Shown: piece by piece, positions 53,904 to 62,700 of the stretch
Position numbering within the stretch: position 1 is the first letter of the stretch
Layout: each line of letters starts with the position of its first letter
From: Microcoleus vaginatus WJT46-NPBG5
Lineage (GTDB): Bacteria > Cyanobacteriota > Cyanobacteriia > Cyanobacteriales > Oscillatoriaceae
DNA length: 64,000 nucleotides
Assembly: GCA_019359355.1 (NCBI GenBank)
Contig: JAHHHM010000012.1
Location: 124,001-188,000, forward strand
Direction of reading: 5' to 3'
Translations under genes and position numbers: made by a program
The notes under the pieces: model-generated
The model's input: only the letters and a program-made list of their open reading frames with translations
What the model was told of the DNA's origin: nothing
Databases searched by the model: none

Positions 53904-54150
53904 TTCTTTTAAGGTTGAGATTCTTCTGCCAACTTTCTCACCTCTTCAACCGGCAAGTTTAACGCCTCAGCAATGAACTCCAAACTCGATCCCAACTGAA
54001 GCATTCGCCGCAATACCTCCAATTTGCCAATCTGCTTCCCTTCTTCCACGCCTTCCTGCTTGGCTTCCTGATAAACTCTGGTTTGTTTAAAATCACTTAG
54101 TCCCAACATTTGCTCAATCTCCTCCAGGCTTAACTGCGGCAACTTATAGA
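53606..54150. repeat. Tandem direct repeat of 240 bp (53606-53845 and 53911-54150)
   Basis: The two 240-bp copies are offset by 305 bp and separated by a 65-bp spacer. I count about eight differences, so roughly 97% identical. They encode the same C-terminal segment of an Rpn-type protein. Confidence 0.85.
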
Positions 54151-54709
54151 TGATGATCGTTTCTATTAATTGTAGAATATCTTGCTGGCGTGACTCATCT
54201 GTTAACTGCTGCCTTGTCTGAGAAACTAAGCGCCGCGCCTGTTCCCCTGCACTTTCTTCAGATTCAACAATTAACTTGAGCATTCCCAAGCCGAGAGAAT
54301 TCTCTGCTGTTTCTAGCTCATTTAAATACACCCGCGTCACCCGCTGACTGGTGAACAATTCCCCAAATTGCAGCGTTTGTTCCACTTCAAAAATTCGAGC
54401 TGGATAAATCACAACTGTGTGCCAGGGATTTGTTTTGGGTTTGTATTGTGATAAGTATAGAAAAATTTCCCCAAACAAGCGGAAGTAAAAGTCTGGATCG
54501 CGGTAAAATTGGATTTCGACAAAGTAAATTGGGTGTGCCGGCTCCTCATCTATCGGACAAAACAAGCCATCTAAGCGAAAGGCAAGTTGCTTAATTTCTA
54601 CCGATGTAAACTGATACGCATCCGCCTCTGCCGGCTCCCGTCCAATCAGTTCAAAGAAACTGCTTGGTAAAAGTTGAAATAATCGATAAAAAATAGAATC
54701 TGTTCTCAT
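53909..54709 (-). CDS. Rpn family recombination-promoting nuclease/putative transposase (DUF2887 type)
   Basis: A 266-residue protein starting MRTDSIFYRLFQLLPSSFFE, with a PD-(D/E)XK core: RLDGLFCPIDE, then PIYFVEIQFYRDPDFYFRLFG (E-x-Q), the pattern of DUF2887/Rpn proteins in cyanobacteria. The C-terminus has the usual QEGVEEGKQ helix and a short ending helix pair (LGSSLEFIAEALNLPVEEV). Family members are thought to cut DNA and promote recombination; copy numbers are high and variable in cyanobacteria. The last ~78 residues have been duplicated just downstream. Confidence 0.85.
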   Translation of the reverse strand: MRTDSIFYRLFQLLPSSFFELIGREPAEADAYQFTSVEIKQLAFRLDGLFCPIDEEPAHPIYFVEIQFYRDPDFYFRLFGEIFLYLSQYKPKTNPWHTVVIYPARIFEVEQTLQFGELFTSQRVTRVYLNELETAENSLGLGMLKLIVESEESAGEQARRLVSQTRQQLTDESRQQDILQLIETIIIYKLPQLSLEEIEQMLGLSDFKQTRVYQEAKQEGVEEGKQIGKLEVLRRMLQLGSSLEFIAEALNLPVEEVRKLAEESQP

Positions 54710-54790
54710 TATAATTTTTGATAATTTTTACAGCCTATCAAGATTCTATAGCCCGCTCAGGGGGTGCATCCCAGATTTGCGAAAATATTA

Positions 54791-54846
54791 GTAGTGGGAG
54801 CATCTTGCTCCCTAAAATCAGCAGCGGGCAAGATGCCCGCACTACA
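54791..54846. repeat. MITE-like inverted repeat
   Basis: About 56 bp. The left arm (54791-54808, GTAGTGGGAGCATCTTGC) is nearly complementary to the right arm (54829-54846, GCAAGATGCCCGCACTAC). The arms enclose a spacer with its own short palindromes. Such small palindromic elements are common in cyanobacteria and may be REP- or MITE-like. It lies between the Rpn nuclease start and the mazG stop. Confidence 0.65.
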
Positions 54847-54871
54847 AATTTACAAAAATGGGATGCTCCCC
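54824..54871. repeat. Dispersed repeat, copy 2
   Basis: Matches 21061-21108 with about five differences. It overlaps the right arm of the MITE-like element and continues with ATTTACAAAAATGGGAT. Confidence 0.75.
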
Positions 54872-54904
54872 GCGCCGGCGGGCTTTGCTTGTGTAGATGC
54901 AATT

Positions 54905-55768
54905 TTAATTATCCGAATTATCCCTTTCCTGCTTCTGCTTTGCCAACTGAGCTTTTGCTTTTTGCCACATCGCTTCTAACTCATCTAAGGTATAATCAGT
55001 TAGTGGTCGTTCTGCAAAAACTTCCATTTTTGAAAAGCGCTGGGCAAACCGCAAATTAGTTTCCTGCAAAGCTTCAGATGGATCTAAATCATACCACCGG
55101 CCTAAATTAATCAAGACAAATAAAATATCCCCTAATTCTGCCTGCTGATGGGCTTTATCTTCATGTTCGAGTGCATATTTAAATTCGCCTAACTCTTCCT
55201 GAAACTTTTCCCAAACGCCTTCAACATTTTCCCACTCGAAACCAACACCGGCAGCTTTCTCAGAAATCTTCAGTCCCGCCATTAGCGGTGGCAATGTTTT
55301 GGCATACCGGCTCAGTTTAGAAGCAAAACTTGGCTTCTGTTCAGTTTCACCTTTTTCTGATGCTTTGATTTCTTCCCAATTTTGACGAACTTCATCAACA
55401 CTGTTAACTTCTACATCACCAAACACATGAGGATGCCGGCGAATTAATTTTTCTGTGATGCCGGCAGCCACCTCAGCGAATGTAAAATCACCCGATTCGC
55501 CGGCAATTTGCGCTTGCAGCACCACTTGCAACAGCAAATCGCCTAATTCTTCGACAATTGCCTTTTTATCGCCACTGCGAATTGCATCTACTACCTCATA
55601 AGCTTCTTCGATCACATAAGGTATCAAAGTTTCCGGCGTTTGCTCTAAATCCCAAGGACAACCGCCATCAGGCGATCTCAACTTGGCAACAACTTCAATC
55701 AACTTTTGTAAGGCTGTGAGAGTAACGCAATCAGATGCAGCCGGTTCGGGTGTTTGAGGGTTAGACAT
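54905..55768 (-). CDS. mazG: Nucleoside triphosphate pyrophosphohydrolase MazG
   Basis: Hydrolyses NTPs and dNTPs to monophosphates and PPi, cleaning nucleotide pools. Two MazG domains are seen: LRSPDGGCPWDLEQTPETLI and YVIEEAYEVVDAIRSGDKKA, EELGDLLLQVVLQAQ in the first; EELGEFKYALEHED and ELGDILFVLINLGRW in the second. These carry the ExxE...ExxD metal-binding motif. 287 residues, normal. The ATG at 55768 (MSNPQTPEPAAS) is chosen over an in-frame one five codons upstream. Located next to a decayed, repeat-rich region. Confidence 0.95.
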   Translation of the reverse strand: MSNPQTPEPAASDCVTLTALQKLIEVVAKLRSPDGGCPWDLEQTPETLIPYVIEEAYEVVDAIRSGDKKAIVEELGDLLLQVVLQAQIAGESGDFTFAEVAAGITEKLIRRHPHVFGDVEVNSVDEVRQNWEEIKASEKGETEQKPSFASKLSRYAKTLPPLMAGLKISEKAAGVGFEWENVEGVWEKFQEELGEFKYALEHEDKAHQQAELGDILFVLINLGRWYDLDPSEALQETNLRFAQRFSKMEVFAERPLTDYTLDELEAMWQKAKAQLAKQKQERDNSDN

Positions 55769-56010
55769 GAGAGAAAACTCCAAGACTTATTAATAATTCT
55801 TAACTAAATTGGCTGCCGCTGCCAACAAACTTTTATCAAAAGACCTTGTTAATAATTAATCTATAAGTTTCATAAAAAATTGCCTTTGCCTTATATTTTA
55901 TTTTTTGTAATAAAATTTTAATGAATAAATGTTTTGCTAAACGCGAAAGCCCCCAAATTAACGGCACCTATTGTTAATATATCCGCGCTCATCTGCGTTT
56001 ATCTGCGGAC

Positions 56011-56058
56011 GCAGGTGGAACTTGAATGACGAGCAAAGCACATTCCAGTTTCACCTGC
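56011..56058. repeat. 18-bp inverted repeat with two G-T pairs
   Basis: Left arm 56011-56028 (GCAGGTGGAACTTGAATG) and right arm 56041-56058 pair over their full length with two G-T pairs, around a 12-base loop. Flanking words ATCTGCGG occur on both sides. It lies in the mazG leader/DUF2227 tail spacer (55784-56129). No U-tract follows. The wobble pairs suggest it may be maintained as RNA structure. No gene was recognised in the rest of the spacer. Confidence 0.6.
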
Positions 56059-56129
56059 GGAATCTGCGGTTAAAAATCAAAACAAAATTTTGCAACAACC
56101 CTAAATTATCAACCTAAAAAATAGCCAAC

Positions 56130-56735
56130 TTAAATTTTAGACCGGCCTTTAGATGGCCGGCGCTTGTTCTCACTTGCAGGACGCCGACGTTTTTTAGAAT
56201 TCGCCGCAGGAAACAGCCAACCCATCAGCCCATACTTTTTAATCCGCTTGTAAGCTGAACCGACCCAATCGCTGAGGTAGTGGCTCATCGAGCCTAATTC
56301 CAAACCGGCATAAAGCGCAATCCATTCAGCATAATAAAGTTTGAGTGATTGCAGAAGAAAGTCAGCAACCATGTCCCAAGTCCAAGACCAACCCCAAAAC
56401 TGCTGACCGGCTAATAACACCAGCATCACCACAATCCCCACACAGCCGGCGAGATAAAGCAGCCGCAGCGCCGATCCAATCAGTGGCCCATGAGACAAAA
56501 ACGACCGATGGCGCAAACTGTTTTGGTAAGGCAACCAAATCCAGCGCAGCCATCCCCAACGCTGAAACTGCCGCGAGTAAATGTCTAAATCTGGGCCAAA
56601 CATCAGGCCACTGAAGAAAAAGCCACCGGCAACCAGCAAGGTGAGATTGCCACTCCGGGTTTGCGCGAACGTCAGGCCGGCAACCACCGGCAAAGTCCAC
56701 AAGGTAATACGGTCATGGGTGCGACCAGAGGGCAT
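56130..56735 (-). CDS. DUF2227 family putative metal-binding membrane protein
   Basis: A 201-residue integral membrane protein. Family features: MPSGRTHDRITLWTLPVVAG (His-Asp at the N-terminus), LMFGPDLDIYSRQFQRWGWL, NSLRHRSFLSHGPLIGSALR and LGSMSHYLSDWVGSAYK. The His/Asp residues on cytoplasmic-side loops form a predicted metal site, reminiscent of the YdjM/DUF457 metal-dependent hydrolase family. The C-terminal ~30 residues are very basic (KKRRRPASENKRRPSKGRSK), probably cytoplasmic. No function known. Monocistronic. Confidence 0.88.
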   Translation of the reverse strand: MPSGRTHDRITLWTLPVVAGLTFAQTRSGNLTLLVAGGFFFSGLMFGPDLDIYSRQFQRWGWLRWIWLPYQNSLRHRSFLSHGPLIGSALRLLYLAGCVGIVVMLVLLAGQQFWGWSWTWDMVADFLLQSLKLYYAEWIALYAGLELGSMSHYLSDWVGSAYKRIKKYGLMGWLFPAANSKKRRRPASENKRRPSKGRSKI

Positions 56736-56849
56736 TCAGGATTTAGGATAAGGGAATGGGGATGGGGGTAGAAAATGCCCATTTTAAATCAGTTTGGCTG
56801 ATTGATTTATTTTCTACAAGGTGCTACCATAGTATTCTATGAGAAACCC

Positions 56850-56921
56850 GGGCGGTTAACTCAGTGGTAGAGTATCTGCCTTACAAGCAGAGAGTCACTG
56901 GTTCAAGTCCAGTACTGCCCA
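56850..56921 (+). tRNA. tRNA-Val (anticodon TAC)
   Basis: A 72-nt cloverleaf. Acceptor stem GGGCGGT/ACTGCCC (one G-T pair), D-arm around CTCAGTGGTAGAG, anticodon arm CTGCC-TTACAAG-CAG with anticodon TAC, T-arm CTGGTTCAAGTCCAG and discriminator A. CCA is not encoded. It reads GUA and GUG-type valine codons. Confidence 0.95.
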
Positions 56922-57294
56922 TGCAGTCAATTTTAATAAAATCAGAAACTGTAGAAGCGTGTCACAGGGATATTTGTGACATTTGTCAAAAGTTTCCGAG
57001 ATGTGAACTTCCCGGACGTTGAACACTAAGCTTCAAAGTTATAATTTCTGCTGGGCAAAGAAGGGAGTCAAGTGTGCTGGTCTTTACCCAAATAATAATC
57101 TCATAAAAAGTAGGGAAATCCGAATCACTGCCGGTGGGGCAATCCCTGAAGCAAAATCAGGCGTCAGCCTACAAAATCGATCATAATCGGGACTGAGCGG
57201 TAAAGTTTAGCAGTCAGCCGGCGAAGCGCTATAGGCTGAAAGCAGAAAACTCAACTCAGTCCTCAGTCTTTAAGTAGTAACCAAAACAAGAGCT
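56922..57294. other. Spacer between tRNA-Val and htpG
   Basis: About 370 bp. A short inverted repeat GTCACA/TGTGAC (56961-56980) is visible near the tRNA end. I searched for a CIRCE element (TTAGCACTC-N9-GAGTGCTAA) before htpG and did not see one. No coding gene recognised. Confidence 0.5.
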
Positions 57295-59286
57295 ATGACA
57301 ATGCTGGAACAGGGCACTATCACTATTCATACCGAGAATATTTTTCCCATTATCAAGAAGTCCCTTTACTCTGATCACGAAATCTTCTTGCGGGAATTAG
57401 TCTCGAATGCCGTTGATGCCATCCAAAAACTGAAAATGGTTTCCCTTGCCGGCGAACTCAGCGGCGAGTTGGAAGAACCAAAAATTCAGATTACTCTCGA
57501 CAAAGAGAAGAAAACCTTAGCCATCTCCGACAACGGCATCGGTATGACGGCTGAGGAGGTGAAAAAATACATCAATCAAGTCGCCTTCTCTAGCGCTGAA
57601 GAATTTATTCAAAAATACAAAGCCGGCGACGAACAGCCGATCATCGGTCATTTTGGCTTGGGTTTTTATTCCTCCTTCATGGTGGCGAAACACGTCGAGA
57701 TTGATACGCTTTCCTATAAAGAAGGCGCTCAAGCGGTACACTGGTCTTGCGACGGTTCCCCAACTTTTCAATTAGAAGAATCGTCCCGCACCACTCGCGG
57801 CACCACCATTACCCTCACGCTTCAAGATGAAGAGGGAGAATATGCGGAACCGGCTCGTATTAAGCAACTGGTAAAAACCTATTGCGACTTCATGCCGGTG
57901 CCGATTGAACTTGATGGCGAAACCATCAACCGGCAAAAAGCTTTGTGGCGGCAATCTCCCAGCAGTCTCACCAAGGAAGACTATTTAGAATTTTACCGCT
58001 ACCTCTACCCATTCCAAGAAGAACCGTTGATTTGGGTGCATTTAAACACGGATTATCCCTTTCTCGTCAACGGCATTCTCTACTTCCCGAAACTCAAACC
58101 TGATGTCGATGTTACCAAAGGACAGATTAAACTGTTCTGTAATCAGGTTTTTGTTAGCGAACACTGTGAAGAAATTATTCCTAAATTCCTGCTGCCCATG
58201 CGGGGGGTTATTGATAGCCCAGATATTCCTTTGAATGTCTCCCGCAGTGCCTTGCAAATGGATCGAACCGTTCGCAAAATTGCCGATTTTATTGCAAAGA
58301 AAGTTGCGGATCGCCTCAAAGAACTTTACCGCGACAGCAAAGAGGAATATATCCATTGCTGGCAAGATATTGGCACCTTCGTTAAATTCGGCTGTCTCAA
58401 CGATGATAAGTTCAAAAAACAAGTCGAAGATATTATTATCTTCCGCAGTACAGCCGAACTAAATGCCGGCACCGGCAGCGATACACCAGCAGTGGAAGTG
58501 CAATCTGAAGAAGGCGACGTTTGGCAACAAGTGAACCCCTCATCTAACTCTGCCGGTGGCCCTTCTTATACCACGATTAAAGAATACCTGGAACGCAATA
58601 AAGAGCGCCATGAAAACCGGGTATTTTATTGCACCGATGAAGTTAACCAAGCAACTTACGTGCAACTGCACAAGAACCAAGGTTTAGAAGTCCTATTTAT
58701 GGACTCCTTCATCGATCCTCACTTCATCAGCTTCTTGGAAAGAGAGTATCAAGATGTTAAATTCTCTCGCGTAGACTCCGAACTCGACGACAAGCTGATT
58801 GAGAAGGATAAAGCCTCTGAAATTGTCGATCCCACAACCAACAAAACCCGCAGCGAACAGATTAAAGATTTGTTCCAAACTGCTTTAAATAAGCCGAAAC
58901 TGACAATTCGCACGGAAGCGTTAAAGTCAGACGATGCGAAAGGTACACCGCCGGCAATGGTGCTTTTGCCAGAATTTCTGCGCCGGCTGCGGGATATGAA
59001 TGCCTTGATGCAACAACAAGAATTGTCGCAATTCCCAGAGGAACATATTTTGGTGATCAATACAGCTCACCCGATGATCCAAAACCTGGGAAATATCAGC
59101 CAAGGCAGCATTATTCAAGGTGAAGGACAATCTCCCTCTGGCGAATTGGCTAATATGATTTGCCATCATGTCTATGATTTGGCGCTGATGGCTCAGAAAG
59201 GCTTTGATGCTGAAGGGATGCAAAATTTTGTTGAGCGCTCTAACAAACTGTTAACGAGCCTGACAGAACGCGCTGCCGGTGTCTAA
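57295..59286 (+). CDS. htpG: Molecular chaperone HtpG (Hsp90 family)
   Basis: 663-residue Hsp90. N-terminal ATPase: LYSDHEIFLRELVSNAVDAI, ISDNGIGMTAEEVKKY and IGHFGLGFYSSFMVA are the GHKL motifs; middle domain with LPMRGVIDSPDIPLNVSRSA LQ-type catalytic-loop Arg; a C-terminal dimerisation domain follows. In cyanobacteria HtpG supports heat and oxidative stress tolerance and stabilises phycobilisome linker polypeptides. Start is the ATG at 57295 or the ATG two codons later (57301). A G-rich repeat follows the stop directly, and rpmB follows after 160 bp. Confidence 0.97.
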   Translation: MTMLEQGTITIHTENIFPIIKKSLYSDHEIFLRELVSNAVDAIQKLKMVSLAGELSGELEEPKIQITLDKEKKTLAISDNGIGMTAEEVKKYINQVAFSSAEEFIQKYKAGDEQPIIGHFGLGFYSSFMVAKHVEIDTLSYKEGAQAVHWSCDGSPTFQLEESSRTTRGTTITLTLQDEEGEYAEPARIKQLVKTYCDFMPVPIELDGETINRQKALWRQSPSSLTKEDYLEFYRYLYPFQEEPLIWVHLNTDYPFLVNGILYFPKLKPDVDVTKGQIKLFCNQVFVSEHCEEIIPKFLLPMRGVIDSPDIPLNVSRSALQMDRTVRKIADFIAKKVADRLKELYRDSKEEYIHCWQDIGTFVKFGCLNDDKFKKQVEDIIIFRSTAELNAGTGSDTPAVEVQSEEGDVWQQVNPSSNSAGGPSYTTIKEYLERNKERHENRVFYCTDEVNQATYVQLHKNQGLEVLFMDSFIDPHFISFLEREYQDVKFSRVDSELDDKLIEKDKASEIVDPTTNKTRSEQIKDLFQTALNKPKLTIRTEALKSDDAKGTPPAMVLLPEFLRRLRDMNALMQQQELSQFPEEHILVINTAHPMIQNLGNISQGSIIQGEGQSPSGELANMICHHVYDLALMAQKGFDAEGMQNFVERSNKLLTSLTERAAGV

Positions 59287-59288
59287 TA

Positions 59289-59321
59289 GGGGCATGGGGC
59301 ATAGGGGATAGGGCATGGGGG
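59289..59321 (+). repeat. G-quadruplex-forming motif after htpG
   Basis: Right after the htpG stop comes GGGG-cat-GGGG-cata-GGGG-ata-GGG-cat-GGGGG, five G-runs with 3-4 base spacers on the plus strand. It fits the standard G4 rule. It may only be a low-complexity repeat, of the type found in cyanobacterial spacers. Confidence 0.6.
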
Positions 59322-59446
59322 TAGTTAAGAGTTCAGGGATGAGGTACAATTTCCCACTCTTCCCCTCTCCCCCTCAGCATTCATAACTAAAAAGAGTGGG
59401 TTACAATGGGAGGTTGCACACATAGGAAGGATGATTAGGAGTTGCG

Positions 59447-59683
59447 ATGGCACGCAAATGTCAACTGACCGGCAAACAGGCAAATAATGGTTTTGCAGTT
59501 TCTCACTCCCACCGGCGCACCCACAAACTGCAAGAAGTCAATTTACAGTGGAAGCGAATTTGGTGGCCCCAAGCCAACCGCTGGGTGAAATTGCGGCTTT
59601 CCACTAAGGCGATTAAAACTTTAGAACACAAAGGCTTACAGGCTTTTGCGAAGGAAGCCGGTTTGGATCTGCGGAAGTTTTAA
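59447..59683 (+). CDS. rpmB: 50S ribosomal protein L28
   Basis: 78 residues, starting [20 protein letters not shown]; the ARxCxxTGK start and [20 protein letters not shown] are typical of L28. Clear Shine-Dalgarno AGGAG eight bases upstream of the ATG. Part of the large ribosomal subunit near the E site. Codon use is like highly expressed genes. No terminator was seen in the 97 bp before the convergent kinase stop, although a C/T-rich stretch lies there. Confidence 0.97.
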   Translation: MARKCQLTGKQANNGFAVSHSHRRTHKLQEVNLQWKRIWWPQANRWVKLRLSTKAIKTLEHKGLQAFAKEAGLDLRKF

Positions 59684-59780
59684 AGCACTGGGGATAGAGC
59701 ACTGGGGGCGAGATATTGAAAAGTTTTTTCTCCCCCTCTCTCCCTCTTCCCCTAGTCCCTAGTCCTTAGCCTCTCTCTTT

Positions 59781-62700
59781 TCACGCTTCATCCTTCATTT
59801 TTTCAATTTCTAAGGCAGCTTTCACGCGCTCATACTCCGCCTCAACTTGCAATGCCAGCGCCGAAGCTTCTGCTAAGCTGCCGGCACGTCCCATCGATTC
59901 CAGCTGGTTGCAAAGTTCAAAAAGAGTTAGCGCACCGACAGTCCCGCTGGTCGATTTTAAAGAGTGAGCTGCTGTTCTCAATACCGGCGCATCGTCTGCG
60001 CTGATTGCGTCGCTGATAGATTGTAGCAATGCAGGGACATTTTCCAGGTAAAGATCAATTACCTCAACTAAGGCGTCGATTTCCCGTAAGGATTGCAACA
60101 TTTTGGCATCAAGGACTGCCGGCATTTGGGATTCATCCATGCTGTCGTCTTCTATCTTTTGACCAAACACTTCGTAATCCCCCTCCCCAACAACCGAAGC
60201 AGTCTCTGCGGGCTTGGAATAAGGCTGGCACTTGGCTAAAGCTTGCACCAGTTCATCTACCCGAATTGGCTTGCTGATATAGTCATCCATGCCGGCCTTA
60301 ATGCACGCTTCTCGATCGCCCTGCATGGCGTTCGCTGTCATCGCAATAATTCGAGGACCCTTAGCCTCAGGCCATTCCAGACGAATATGACGGGTGGCGG
60401 CCATCCCATCCATTTCAGGCATCTGGACATCCATCAAGACCACATCATAGGGCTGCCGGTGCAGGGCGTCAAGCACTTCCAACCCATTGCCGGCCATATC
60501 TGCCCGATACCCCATCCGCTGTAAAGTGAGCAAAGCCACCTTCTGATTAACCGGATTGTCCTCAGCTAAAAGAATCCGCAAAGGTCGTAATTCTCCAAGA
60601 TCGGGCGAGATCGCACCCATTTGCCAGGGTCGAGAAGATTCGAGACGCTGCCCGCCAAAAATGCCTATTAGAACATTATATAAGTGAGATTGTTTGATTG
60701 GCTTGCTCAAAATGGCTGCGAACTCAACACCGGCAGCCGGAAAATCGATTTCTTGCCGGCCTAAAGAAGTCAGCATTACCAAGGGCAAAGCATTGTTACC
60801 CGCGATGCGGCGGATTTGTTTAGCCAAAGTCAAACCATCCATTTCTGGCATCTGCATATCCAGAATCACCAAATCAAACGACTCTTCTTGTTTGAGCAGG
60901 TTCAAAGCAATTGCACCCGATTCAGCAACTTCAGTCAGCATTCCCCACGATTGCGCCTGTAGGGTCAAAATCTGCCGGTTCGTGGAATTATCATCCACAA
61001 TCAGCAGCCGTTTGCCGAGCAGTTGCGGTTGAAAGTCGGCAAGATTAATCACAGAGGAAGTTTCAACGGCAGTCGCCTTCACCGTGAAATAAAACGTAGA
61101 ACCTTTGGAGTTTAAACGATCCAGTTGTTGCTTAATTCCAAATATTTCTGAGTCGCCATCGCGCTCCCTCAATTCAAATTCATCAGGGGGATTGCCGCCT
61201 AAAGCGCCCCGACTCTCCACCCACATTTGACCTCCCATCATTTCGCTCAAACGCTGGCTGATCACCAAACCTAGTCCTGTGCCGCCATAGTGGCGAGTAG
61301 TGGAGGAATCTATCTGGGTAAACGACTGAAACAGGCGTTCCATGCGGTCACCAGGAATGCCAATGCCGGTATCTTTGACGGCGAATACAATTGAATATTG
61401 AGAGTTTTCTTCTTTCTTTATTTTTAATTCTTCAGGCTCTATTTTTTGAGCAATGACTAATACCACCACCTCACCTTTGTTGGTGAATTTAACGGCATTA
61501 CTCAGCAAATTGACCAAGATTTGCCGCAGCCTGGTGACATCTCCCATAATCGCGAGTGGGGTTTCTGGAGAAATTAAATAAGCCATTTCCAGATGTTTTT
61601 CCGCAGCTTTGGAAGCAAGCAGATCGATGGATTCTTCAATACAAGAGCGCAAGTTAAAAGGTTGCTGTTCGAGTTCCATCTTTCCGGACTCAATTTTAGA
61701 AAAGTCCAGAATGTCGTTAATGATGGTAAGCAGGGCGTCGCCACTGCTGCGGATGGTTTCCACAAAGTCTCGCTGTTCGGGCATCAGGGGCGTGTCGAGC
61801 AGCAAGCCGGTCATGCCGATTACCGCGTTCATGGGGGTTCGGATTTCATGGCTCATGGTGGCGAGAAATTCGCTTTTTGCGCGGGTGGCGGCAAGGGCTT
61901 GATCGCGTGCTCTGGCCAAGTCTTCGGCATCTTTCTGGCGCTCAAGTTCGCGCCCAATCCACTGAGCCATAAGCTTTAACAGTTCTTTGTCTACGGCTCT
62001 AAAGGGTCTGTGGAGTGGGTTAGAATTCCAGAAGCTGAGGGTGCCGTAAACTTTGCCGGCTACTATGACGGGCGTGCCCAGATATGCTTCTTGATCGAAT
62101 AAGTTATTAGAGGGAGGCCGCTGCCACCGGGAAACCATGATGGATTCAAAGTAAAGCGGTTCTTTGTGGCCTACGGTTTCCAGGCAGTAAGTCTGCTCCA
62201 AATCGAAGACATCGCCTTTTTTGAGAAAATGGTTGGGCGACTGGCCGGCAATAATTTCATAGCGGTCATCTTCGATGAAAGCCAAAGCGCCGCATTCCAT
62301 GCCAAATCGGTGGCATCCCATCGCCAGAAGTCCTTGGAGACGTTTTTCAAAGGTGAGCTTCCGGGCGGAGGTAACTTTGTATAATGCCCGAATCGACGCT
62401 TCACTTTCTCGCAATTCTTGTTCTGTTTGCTTGCGTTCGGTGATGTCGCGGGACATTGAGATAATTTCTTGTACGGTTCCGGTTTCCATGTCGCGGATGG
62501 TGCGGCTGGTGGTTTCAAACCAGACGTAATCACCGTCTTTGCGACGGATGCGGTAGCTGATTGTGTAAGTTACCGGCTGATGCCGTAAAGCCGTATAAGA
62601 TTTATTAATTGATTTTAAATCTTGAGGATGGAAGAATTCATAAGCGGGCCGGCCAATCAGTTCTTCGGGTTCATAACCCAGTAGGGCGCGACAAGCCGGC

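Noticed and set aside
57000-57294. CIRCE heat-shock operator before htpG
   Set aside because: No TTAGCACTC-N9-GAGTGCTAA inverted repeat is present.
59684-59780. C/T-rich stretch after rpmB as a terminator
   Set aside because: No stable stem; it looks like the CCCCTAGTCC-type low-complexity repeat common in cyanobacterial spacers.
61574-62533. Internal open frames opposite or shifted to the CHASE4 kinase
   Set aside because: They sit inside a continuous, well-supported kinase domain and are shadows.
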